From the NCBI GenBank assembly GCA_963580455.1, contig OY756957.1:873001-937000 (forward strand): 64,000 nucleotides of DNA. The letters are read 5' to 3'. Below the pieces are notes generated by a model. It was not told the origin of the DNA. It ran no database searches and saw only the letters and a program-made list of their open reading frames with translations. The position numbers and the translations under genes are program-made. Positions 34,897 to 46,042 of the stretch are shown here, one piece after another. The DNA comes from Euonymus europaeus (taxonomy: Eukaryota; Streptophyta; Magnoliopsida; Celastrales; Celastraceae). Each line of letters begins with the position of its first letter. Positions within the stretch are counted from its first letter, which is position 1.

Positions 34897-37800
34897 ATGG
34901 CCTCTGCTTCCAGGCCCCGCCCAGGAGCGGGTGGTAAAATGGTCCGAATCAGGCGTCGTACGGGTCAAATTACTCCTTATCACCGACCTCGATCGTTGCC
35001 CAACTCGGAAGAACGAAACCCTAGTTGGATCTCCAGGATCATTTTGTCTCCTACTCGCCTAATTGCTACCGGCGCTAGCAAGGTCCTCTCCTCTGTATTT
35101 CGCCCTGATTCCTCCTCTTCATCTTCTTCCTCTTCCTCTGGCACAGATTCCACTTCGGGTATGCTTCTACTTCCATATATTTGTTAGTGTTTTGACCTAC
35201 ATTTGTGCATGTCTGCGAAGTTTCTGTTGTCTTTTTTCTTTCTCTCTCTGTGTAGCTGTTTTGAATGCCTATTATCGCTTGACGTGGTTGGAATTAGGGA
35301 TAGAGAGCTGCGAAATGACATGCAAGTGGTCAGGGATTATTATTTTAATTTCTCAGTAATAAATTTTTTAAGTTCTTAAGATTAGCCTTTTTGTAATTTG
35401 CTTGGTGATTTTTATAAATACTGGCCATTACAAATTTTCTTGCTGAAAGTAAATACGGATGAATGGCGAAGAATAATTAATGTAGTGGATTCTCACTGAC
35501 TTCCTTTATGGTTTCAAGTAGCCGACCCGCCCCATCATGGGTTGAAAAAAGGCTTTGATGTTAATGATGGCTATAGTCTACTTAATTTTGTGAGATAGAG
35601 CATCTGTAGTTTCTCACTGTCCTTATGCATTATTCACCCATAGTACTTTTAAAGCCTGACAGCAGGTACATAATGTAACCTATTGTGTTGGGAAATTCTT
35701 TCTTGGATCCCTTGCCATTAGCTTCTCAAGTTTTGGCATATCCTTTGTCAAATTATTATATCAGCAGCACTCTCGTCGTCTCTCCCATCGTGTCATCTCC
35801 ATGGGAATGTTCACATAAAGTATTACCCAGATCAATAAATATTGAATGAAGGTCTCTCTGTGTGTATGTGCACGTGTGGTTATATATGCATGTGCATCAC
35901 ACGCACAAACAAAATCTCACCCCCTCTCCTTATTGAGATTTTTTTTTATCGTGGATCATTTTAGTACAAGGCCTAATTGACTGACTTCCAGTTATCTTTC
36001 CTTTACACATCAGCCTATGTTTAAAATTCTTTTCCAAAGCTTCATCTTGCGTGATTCATTAGCTTGATTCCTATATAGGTTTTGCAGCTGTGTATGTTTT
36101 GTTTATGTTGAGGCGATTGTTTATGTCTCACCATGATTTATTGCATACTTTAATAGGTTTAATAAGAGATTTTTATGTAGTGTAAAAATAAAGTTGGATT
36201 TTTGCGATGTTTTTACTCTTATCTAGATGATTTTGTGTCTCTATTGCTGCAGAGGATGATGTCGACGATGCCAATCATGATGATGATCTCTCTTCACTTG
36301 GCGCTGACAGAATGAATGAGGTACTAATTTTGTCCACTTGCAGTCATAGTTGTGGTTTTAAAGCTGAGTTATTTGGTTACATAATTCACATACTTGATTA
36401 GAAGAATTGGAAATCCCAGATGATCGAGTCTTTCCAGGGCAAGCCTCAACCAGTAGAGTGGAAGAGCGAAACCAAGTATGTAATTGAGCGGCTTGTTATG
36501 AAGGAAAGTTTCTCAAGGTATTCAAGACTTTTACTCTTTTAGAGATTCGTTCTATCATGTACTGTTACTTTTTTACGTGTTGTTTGTCCTTGAATGTATT
36601 TGGTTTACTCCAATAATTTCTATGGTACACTGTTACTGTCAATTCATCTTTACAACTGTTGATTTCGTAGAACTGGCCTTTTTTTTGTCCTATGGAAATT
36701 CTTTCAATATATGTTTGAATTTTTTGGTCACACTTTAAGGTAAGTATTTCAAATGGTTCAGTATGCTGCGGATATTTTCTAATCGTTTCTTGATGATGGT
36801 TTAACTGTATGTTCTGAGGGGCTGTTACTTTGTTGACCAGGGAAGAATGTGATAGGCTGACACACATTATCAAATCCAGAGTTCTATATTCTCCTGGCAT
36901 GGCAAACACACAGGAAGGAATACAAAATAGAACAGTTGACAGCGGTATTTACCTTTCTTTAGAGAACTAGCAGCATGAGGGGGAAAAGGTTGGAAATTGA
37001 TTTTTCAAATATAATGTTTGACCAAATGGTTCTGTGCAGCTATAATTGAGGCGCAAAAATGGCTAGAGGAGAAGAAATTGGGATCAACTTCAATCTCAGA
37101 ATTGGATCCGCGAACCACTGCTTTGCTGCCACAAGTTAGTAACTCTTGCTTAACGTCTTATAGTGCTCACTAGTCACTACCCTAAGCTTTGCTTTAGATA
37201 CTAAACGTTGTATTTTTCATTTCATTGTTTATTGAGAGAGAGGATATAAGAGATTTGGCACTTAGAGCATTGGTTCCTAAATGTTGACTGATTGGGTTAT
37301 ATGTCAAAATTTGTTGGCATCTCTTTCTTCCCTGAAGTTAGATTGGAGAGTGAACTTCTGGAGTCAATGCTACTTGTTAAGTTTAAAGGGAAGTCGAAGA
37401 AAATTTTGAAGGGGCTAGAAAACTTGTCTTCATCTCAAGTTCATCTTCTCCCTATACTGTTGGTTTAACCACGTCTCGCATTTGCTTGGTTTTTTACTTT
37501 ATGTTGATTGTGCTTTAATGTAGACCCCCTTCCTAAAAAAAGAAGCATGTAGACCACTCTCTGTGTTTTGAATTGATGTACTGCCTAACTGTCTTTATCA
37601 TCATGGTGGCTCTTTTATACTTCATATGTAATTGTTGTTCACCTTTATGCTATTCTGATATATTTTACTTACATAAAAATTCTTGCATAAACCAATTGGT
37701 CTGAGCATTATTTTCTTGGAAAGTTTCTTAATTATTGAAGATTTAATATTCATGCTGATTGTTTCATGTAATTATAGCATCATCTGCATCTTAAGGCTGA

Positions 37801-40800
37801 GTTTTTCTTTTTATGATAGGTTATTGGCGGTGAAGTGGGCTCACCTGTAGATATGGCAAAATCCTACATGCAATCACGTCCTCCATGGGCTTCTCAATCT
37901 TCCAAGCATTTTAAATCTCCTTTGCCATCAGCGGTGCAGCTCTTCAAGGAAGAAGCACCTTATTCAATGGGTGGAAGCTCTGTGTCCTTGTCCAAGGTAT
38001 CACGTGTAAAATATATTTTCTACATGTATGCCCAAGTTAATGCAATGTGCATCAGTATTTTGATTGTCGCATTTGCTGTGAGTGGCGGGACTACATCTCA
38101 TACTAAATAGTAAATAGCAATGATTTATGGAAAACTGTCGCGATATATCATGAAAGGATGTTGAATGAGATGACCTAGGTTTCACTACATCAACATCAAC
38201 AATCTTTTTCTGGATAAAGGATAGAATGTTAGTAGTTACTTTTTTATGTTATAGTAAGGATGGAGATATAAATGGACATATAATTTGAGATATAACACAA
38301 ATTTGTTGCTGATTTTCTGGCCGCAGGATTGATTGTTACTTAGAGAAATGCTGACTATAATGCAAATGCCTAGGATTACTAATTTTTCAAAGTCGTTATA
38401 ATGAGACTGGGCACAAGGGGAGTACTGAGTACAATGGAGTATATCGTTGCAGTATAAGTTGTGAATGATAAGGGCTAATTTGGAAATTTCTATGATTTTA
38501 CCATTATTTTTGGTGGTTTTTATCCATTCAAAAAAAGGAAGTTTTTACTGGTTTGGCTTGTCATTTCTTTTCTATTATTGGTTTCCTTGATTGTGATGGG
38601 TGGTTCAACTTGAATGCAGCTAAAACGGGATTCCCCAGCCACTGGTTCATGGAATATTCTGGAAGAAATTCGAAGAGTGAGATCTAAGGCAACGGAAATG
38701 AGAACACCCCCTTCATCCAAAAATGATTGGTCTAGATTTACTTCAGATTATAAAACTCCTCCTACAGCTTTGTTTGCTGGAGATCTAGAAGGTGGTATGA
38801 TAGACAAAATGCATGAATCTTCGAAATCAGTAGATGCATTGAGCTTGGACACTGGACTGAATACTCCTGAGGGCTTCCTTTGTGCATGTCAGTAATTTAC
38901 TTTTTCAAGGAAATTATGTTATTTCTGTTCATTACCATCAGTAGAAATGTAGAATAATAATTTTTTGAAAAATTCTATATGTAGGACTACTATGTAAAGA
39001 GTATGATGTGTAGGAATATAACCCTGTTTTACCCCCCTCTCTCAGTTTTACAAAAAACGGACGACGGGTCACATAACAATGCAATGCTGCCAGATCATAC
39101 TTTCATATCCGAGAAAAATCAGGTATTTGAGTTGTGGAATTTAAAGTATATTTAACTGTTTATTTCTTGATCTTTTGAAATTATTTTGATTCTTATTATT
39201 TGACATTAAGAGATACCCATCAATGCTGCTTATCGAAAGAAAAGGTTGCATTGTGAGATGTCTAATATTTTCTTCTTATGTTCTTGAAGGACTTGGGACC
39301 TGCACGTCTCCTCTCGGGAACAGAAGGTGCTTTGAATAATTTTATTTCATTTATTTTAAAATCCCCTGAAGTAACGGTATTGACCCTGTTAGTTCCTGGA
39401 AAAAATTTAACTTTTTTAGGACATAGGTTATATGCAATTATGCATTATTCCTGGGATAATTTTTCAATTTATTAAGGACATAGTTTATATCCATTAGCCA
39501 CCTGATCTATTAGTCGGCTAGTCCTAGGAATGATCTGTACAATTGTGGAATGCACACTGCGTATTGAACTTGACTATGTATTTAACTTGATCAATAGACA
39601 TAGGAATCTATTTCTGATAATTATTTGCTTGATGGGTGCACGTACAATTAATCCATCAGAAGCAGATTTCTTCTTCAATTTTCACGAAATTTTCATCATT
39701 TTATTATTTAAAATTTCTCTATGTTGGGTCCATTTAAGGAGATAATACTATAGTTCTTTGAAAATAATGATTAGGATAAAGAAATTTTTGTGAATCCTAA
39801 TTTAATTTTTTTTTTGAGGTTTTTTTGTATTGCCAGCCATTGATATTAAATGTATTCACATAAGGGGGGTCAGATGAAGTAAACGCTTTGTTGACACTTG
39901 CTGTAGAGCATTTTTTTTTTTATCACAACTTTATTAATATATCCCACCCAACCCTGCAAATTTCGGTGGGCTACAATTATGTCTATGTAATGTAAGCTAT
40001 TCTGCTATCCATTTTATGTGACAAGAAACTCACGTTTAATTTTCCATGTGAATTATTTACTGGCCACTCAGTTTGTACCCTTTATTTATTTCATGTGGTT
40101 ATATGTAATTCATATGCAGTTTTATTTAATAAATTTCTTTTTTCTATCAAGGATTTCCTATTTTTTTTCTTTGATTAGAACCTTCAATATAGGTATGCAG
40201 GATAGCTTACAAGAACCCCCAATGAATTCTGGACAATTTTTTCATCCTGCAGATGATATGAAGGTTGTATCAGAAAGGTGAATCTTCATCTTCAAATCTG
40301 CTATACCTAGATATCATGGAATCATAGCCATAAATTTGTGAGTACAGTGAGGGTGAGCCAGTGTTGCAGTTGATAACTTGATATTGTCATTTACCTTCGC
40401 CATTTAGACATTATAGTCTGCAATGTAAAAGTAGACTGCATTCACATCCTTTCCGTGGTTGCTGGAGCCATGTGCATTATAGATTTGACTTCGAATTGCA
40501 CGAAGTTACATGTCTCTGTTCCTCTTTGATTCCCTTTAGATCTTGCTAAAAATTTAAACCTAATAGATTCTTTGGGATTATGCCGCCTCTCAAATTTCCG
40601 TTTGTTGCAGTGATATTGGTAATGCTGCTGTTGATGGTCTTGAGGACACTAATGGGAGAAGCCAACTTCCAAGTCCTGTAGTGGAGGAAGCTATTCAAGG
40701 TGAGTTTCAGAATCAACAGTTGCCTGCTTAAAAGGCCATTTATTGACGTGATGCATCTCAAAGTACTAGTGTTATCTTATAACTTGTTTGTGAATTAAAA

Positions 40801-41478
40801 TGGTAAGTTCTTGGCCTGTGGATTTCTTGGACTGGGCTTAGTTTTCAGATAACCACAAGTTATTTTGACATTGGTTTTGGGGTTAGGGGTCTGTGGCTCT
40901 TTTGAAAATTAGTCATTAAATCTTCTGAATGATTATACTTTTACCTCCCAATGTTTCAAAGATTTAAGGTTACGTGAAGGGCATGGTTCACTCTTGAAAG
41001 AAGCTGCTGCTTCTGGAGCAAGTGATGCTTTTGCTTTGAATGGTTTTCCTTCCTTCAGATCCAGGTGAAGGGACGATGAATGACAATTTCTTGCTTTTTA
41101 GGTGACTTCTAACTTTATTATTAAAACCTGGTCACCTCCAGTCCGTCTGCAGGTATAGATAGAGAACAAAATCCTGCGCCATTTAATGAGGAGCATATTT
41201 CAGTTGATCCTGGCCATGACAAAGAAAATGAAGGTGCTTCAGTCAAAGAGACCTGTGAGATTTTAAGTGAAGCTTCAGTTGAAGTAGTAGTCGTGAATGA
41301 AAATGACTGTGTTGCTCCTGACTCTCAAAATAGCTCTAGCTTGCACCATGATGAGTCATTCGAGGACCTTGCTCAGCCAAATCCAAAATCCAGCTTGGTG
41401 GGCAGGATGGACAGTGTTTCACAACGGGGAAGAAAATTGAGCAGATACAACCGGAGAGGCAGGGGTCGAGGTAAATGA
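34897..41478 (+). CDS. KAKU4: KAKU4 nuclear lamina / envelope-associated protein
   Basis: Plant-specific protein of the inner nuclear periphery that binds CRWN lamins and shapes the nucleus. Thirteen exons: 34897-35158, 36253-36320, 36402-36517, 36841-36944, 37040-37134, 37820-37996, 38620-38887, 39046-39122, 39290-39326, 40193-40277, 40611-40699, 40962-41042, 41153-41478, giving 594 residues. Features: basic N-terminus (VRIRRRTGQITPYHRP), PSWISRIILSPTRLIATGA, a Ser run, an acidic DDVDDANHDDD block, KYVIERLVMKESFSREECD, RPPWASQSSKHFKSPLPS, SWNILEEIRRVRSKATE, and a basic Arg/Gly tail RYNRRGRGRGK. Exon 7/8 and exon 12/13 borders are my best phase-consistent choice; alternatives exist (e.g. donor at 41065 with acceptor at 41159). 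Identity also fits synteny with REI1 (At4g31430 next to At4g31420). Confidence 0.9.
39908..39975 (-). mobile_element. Possible LINE/SINE 3' tail (reverse strand)
   Basis: A run of T followed by CACAACTTTATTAATAT resembles, on the reverse strand, a TTAATAAAG...poly-A retroposon end, like those at 62345 and 62530. Only the tail is visible, in intron 9 of KAKU4. Confidence 0.3.
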
Positions 41479-43559
41479 TGCTAAGTTGTGCTTTTGTCCC
41501 CTACTGTAGAATTGATTGTAAACTAGCCTAGAAGAAGGATAGAAGTGCAATAGGGCATTTGCTTTTTTCTAGTGAAATTACTACTTAAAAGTTAAATGGA
41601 TTATGTTTGGCACGTGATTCTTCTTTGAATAAGTTGTATGCATCTTTGTCTCATTCTAGTAATCCACTTGACCAATCAATTACATCAGGTTACAAGTTAT
41701 TTGAGTCATATTCACTACTACTGCTTTCTGCTCTAACCTCCAGTGCTCTTCTTTGTCTTGGAGAAGAGATGTTAAAAGGCCTTGGTTGGTGGCTGTTAAT
41801 TAATTGCATTGATTTGCATCACCAAAATGCGTAAATTGATGATTGTGATGCAACAAGGGGCTTACAGGCCGCTTCTTCCTACTTCCAACAATTAATCCTA
41901 CCATTCATGGAGTTTATATATCTTTCAAGTTTCACCTTAAAGAGCCTGAATGTACTTTGGCAATCCCGTATGAACTGTAGTGATATAACCTCTTATTTAT
42001 GACCAAAAAATACATGTGGCTACTTTCAGCAGCAGTCTGTGTAAATATCTAGAGCAAAGCAGTATGTTGGCAAAAGGTATGCCTACGTTATATGTCAAGT
42101 CTCATCGGATAGACTACAAGGTTTAGTTGAAAACCAATGAATCATGTGGAAGGAAGGTGGAGATAACATCCCAAAAGGATGGGAGAAATCTTTTGGAAGT
42201 CCAAATTGAGCAGGGAAAAAAAAGACGGTCAATTTACATGCACTCACATGCAAAGGAAAGCAAAACACTTGTGCTTTTTCTTTCTTTTTTTAAGGGAAAA
42301 AAAACTTGCTACCACTTCAAGTTTCAATATTGGTTCCTCATGTTTTAGTCACTTAAGATGCTTAAAGCGCATAGTCCCGTTTAGTACATATAAATTAGGA
42401 CTTATTTGAATCGACTATTTTCGTGAGAATCCGCCAATTCTCAATCGAACTTCTTAATCTATGTGAACTGAATTGGTGTCAATTTAATTTGAAAAACATG
42501 ATTTTTACAGGTTTAAAACTCATGACCTCTCTTTATAAAATAAGAACTTTCATATTTGAAAGAAAATGTTTATTAATTAATGAGTGATTCACTGATGAGT
42601 CCTTTAATAAAAATGTGTGTTTCATTCACTTCCTTCAATTTTTCAATATTCCAAAACATCATTTAAATAATTATGGACAAAACTATCTTTATTCCAATAA
42701 ATCCTTATATTTATAACATATGCTGACATCATCAGATTCTTTTTATTTTTTTCTTTTAAAAACTTTAAAATAGTTTTCTCTCTCAAAATACAAGTCGGAT
42801 TTTTTTAAAAAAATATACATATTCATAATCAACACGAAAACTCTTTTCAATGAGACCCATGATTGATATGTTTAAATGTTCATTCGTCAAATCTTTTGAA
42901 TGAACTCAGTGGATTTCTCAAGACTCACCAAAACCAATCAAATGAGTTTTCAAAATTAAGCCAAAAAATTCAGATGATTTCATAAAAATTTATCAAAAAA
43001 TATATATATAATTTTTGAAAATCAAACAAAAAAAATTTAGAGGATTTCACAAAATATATAATAAAAATTATAAGAATTTTTGAAAATCAAACAAAAAATA
43101 ACATGAAACTCTAAATCCTAAATACTAAATTCTCTAATCTCTTAAATCCCAAAATCCTAAATTTTAAACACTAAACTCTAATCTTCTAAACCCTAAATTC
43201 TTAATTTAAACCTTATAACCAGAAATCCTCTGAATGTTAACAATTTTAGGTTTTAATTTTGAACAAAAAATATTATAAATAATTAGAAAATTTTACAAAA
43301 ATAAGAAGAAAATCATAAAATTTACTGACTTATATTCATAAACCTTAAACTTTAAGTCCTAAACCCCAAAATCCCAAATAATAAATTATAATCTCCGAAA
43401 TCCCAAAATCCTAAATAATAAATTATAATCTCCTAAACCCCAAAACTTTGTACCCTAAACTCTAAACACTAAACTCTAATATCTTAAACCCTAAACTTTA
43501 TACCCTATTATCAGAAATCCTCTAAATTTTTTATAAAAAAAAATTAGAGGATTTATCAA
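41479..43559. other. Gene-poor AT-rich region downstream of KAKU4
   Basis: No gene recognised. 42400-43100 is very AT-rich, with recurring phrases such as TTTTTGAAAATCAAACAAAAAA. From about 43105 to 43510 there are many degenerate telomere-like words (AAACCCTAAA, CCCTAAACTCTAAACACTAAA), too diverged to be a true telomeric array. Confidence 0.6.
43120..43510. repeat. Degenerate telomere-like (CCCTAAA) tract
   Basis: At least twenty loose variants of CCTAAA/CCCTAAA/ACTAAA occur in about 400 bases, with interspersed AATCCCAAAATCC units. This looks like an old interstitial telomere-like repeat. Perfect heptamers are few. Confidence 0.6.
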
Positions 43560-43899
43560 AATAAAAAAGGGCAAATTAGATAAAAGGACATAATCATGTT
43601 TAATTTTAGAAGGAGGTCCAATTCATTTAAAAAATTAGAAATAAGGACAAAATAATTAAACTACCAAAACTATCCCTCTCATCCATTACATGTGGTCTTC
43701 ATCTTCGACAATAAAAGCTCATCTTCCCAACATCTGATCGAAGAGATACCACTTCCGTTGAAATTGTATTGTCGAGAGGAGTCCAACGACGGTGGTTTCT
43801 CCTCAATCAGCCGCCGAAAAAGGCCGGATCGAGGCAAAACGTTCGAAACACATTTTGCCTCAATCTGGACGTTCCTGACATCAGATTGAAGCGATACTG

Positions 43900-43940
43900 G
43901 TGGCGTTGGATTCGTATCGGCCAAACGATTCCAACGCCAC
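43900..43940. repeat. 41-bp imperfect palindrome
   Basis: GTGGCGTTGGATTCGT and ACGATTCCAACGCCAC are reverse complements with one mismatch, around a 9-base centre. Relatives lie at 45471-45513, 45630-45670 and 45778-45818 inside the same element. Confidence 0.85.
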
Positions 43941-44141
43941 CAGTCTTACCTCGATCCAACATCGAAAACAGCTGCAGCAATGAAAAGAAGTTTTGGGGCG
44001 TCGTCGGAGCTTCGCGGTGTCTTTCTGGCTGCTATGGACATCTGTTCTGGCTGTCATAGGTCGGGCTTTACTCCTCTCATAGTTGCGCTTCTTTTGAGAC
44101 CAACGACGATCATTTTGGTGGTCGGACAAAAAAGTTAAGCT

Positions 44142-45000
44142 AAAAAATATGAAATCATAGTTTTAAAACTCTTTTTCTCTGTATAACCTATATTTCTCTG
44201 TAGATCCTTTATTTATCTTTAGAATCACTTTTTCTCTGTAAAATATATTTTTCTCTATACAATATACCCAAAGCTCGTATTCAGTACTAAAACCCTATGT
44301 CCCAAAGTTCAGACATAAAAGTCAGGCCAAAAAATATGAAATCGTAGTTTTCATTCTACTGTTGGTGCATAACTTTTTTTTCTCTTTATAACCTATATTT
44401 CTCTGTAGAATCTTTATTTCTCTGTAGAACTCTTTTTCTTTATAGAACATATATTTAGAACATATATTTCTCTTTAGAATCACTTTTTCTCTATACAATA
44501 GACCCAAAGCTCGGATTCAATACTAAAACCATATGTCCCAAGGTTCAGACATAAAAGTCATGCCAAAAAATATGAAATCACAATTTTCTTTCTACTGCTA
44601 GTGCATAACTCCTTTTCTCTTTATAACTTATATTTCTCTGTAAAACATTTATTTCTCTGTAGAACTATTTTTCTCTGTAGAACCTATATTTCTTTGTAGA
44701 ACTTTTATTTATCTTTAGAATCATTTTCTCTTCGTAAAATATCTTTTTTCTCTATACAATAGACCCAAAGCTCGGATTCAATAATAAAATTCTATGTCCC
44801 AAGTGATGAACCCAAGGTTCCGACATAAAAGTCATGCCAAAAAATATGAAATCACATTTTTCATTCTACTGTTAGTGCATAACTCTTGTTCTCTTTATAA
44901 CCTATATTTCTCTGTAGAACCTTGATTTCTCTATACAATTCTTTTTTCTATGTAATTTTTTCTCTATTCGACAAACCCAAAGCACAGATTCACGACTAAA
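44142..45000. repeat. Minisatellite of TTTCTCTGTAGAAC-type units
   Basis: Four long units start at about 44142, 44330, 44565 and 44839 with the shared phrase CAAAAAATATGAAATC, at spacings of roughly 190, 235 and 275 bases. Within each, short TTTCTCTGTAGAACC-like words repeat several times and the unit ends CAATAGACCCAAAGCTCGGA. Related words recur at 45180-45415. Non-coding. Confidence 0.85.
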
Positions 45001-46042
45001 CCTTTATGTCCCAAGTGATAAAACTCAAGGCTGGGATTCGTTAAATCCTAATGGACTCAAGGAACGGATTCACTACTAAAATATTAAATGTCACAAGTGC
45101 TAAACCCTAGGGCCCTAACTACTAAACCCTCACGGGCTCGGATACCCTAAACACCGGGGTTCAAACTTCCAAAATTGGTTAGAACTCTTTTTTTCTGTAG
45201 AATTATTTTTCTCTATTCGACAAATCAAAACTCAGATTCGCTATTAAAAACCTATGTCCCAAGTTATGAACTAGAAAATTCAGATTCACTAAATCCAACA
45301 AATTCTTACCATTGGAAGCACTTGAAGCAAGACCTACATAATGTGCTAATAATATCATCATAAAATGTACAGTGTTATTTTTCTCTGTAGAAAATACTTT
45401 TTCTCTGTAGAACCTTCGAAAATATTTTTGAGCAGGTAATCACTTTTCGATGATGGATTGAGACAAGACCAGTGCCGTTGGACTTGTCTGACCAAGATGA
45501 ATTCAAAACCACTGATCCCGTCTCGATCTGTTTCCAGAAACGACTAGATCGAGGTAAAACACGTTCTGATTGGTGCCGACTATTTTGCCTTGATTTGGAA
45601 GTTTCCAATGTCGGATCTTGACAAGTCTAGTGGCGTTGGATTTGTCTCGGCCTAACGATTCTAAGGCCACTAATCTCACATCGATCTGACACGAGAAATG
45701 ATCGGATTGAGGCCAAATGTGTTATGAACGTTTTGTCTTGAATCGACAGTTTTCGATGTCTAATCTTGACAAGACCAATGAAGTTGGATTCGTCTCGACC
45801 TCACGATTCCAACGCCACTGGCCTCTCCTCAATCCAAAGTCGGAAGCATCCGCAGCGAGAAAAATAAGTTTTCAATCATATTTAATTGAAATAACAATGA
45901 CAAATCTGCAATTTCAAGTTTTGTCCTTAATTCAATAAATTTAAAAATCAGCTGGATCTTAACTAACAAAAAAAATTCAGCTGTCCTTTTACTCTTAAAA
46001 GTTAGTAAATTTGGACCTAAGCCTAATTTCCTCAATAAAAAA

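Larger units (their letters stand above)
43560..46042. mobile_element. Mutator-like element with 9-bp duplication, built of minisatellite and hairpin modules
   Basis: Flanked by the 9-bp direct repeat AATAAAAAA at 43560-43568 and 46034-46042. The left end starts GGGCAAATTAGATAAAAGGA and the reverse complement of the right end GAGGAAATTAGGCTTAGGTC. Similarity continues inward for about 110 bases (AAAAGGACA, then AATAAGGACAAAA on both sides), giving long imperfect inverted repeats. No transposase frame is seen. The interior has a GC-richer block (43715-43985), four units of a CTCTGTAGAAC-rich repeat (44142-45000), and a second GC-richer region (45430-45850) related to the first. The A-rich duplication is weak evidence alone, but together with the matching ends it supports a non-autonomous MULE. 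Confidence 0.7.

Noticed and set aside
44142..45000. CRISPR-like array
   Set aside because: Units are 190-275 bases and imperfect, in a plant nuclear context, inside a transposon; not direct repeats with spacers.
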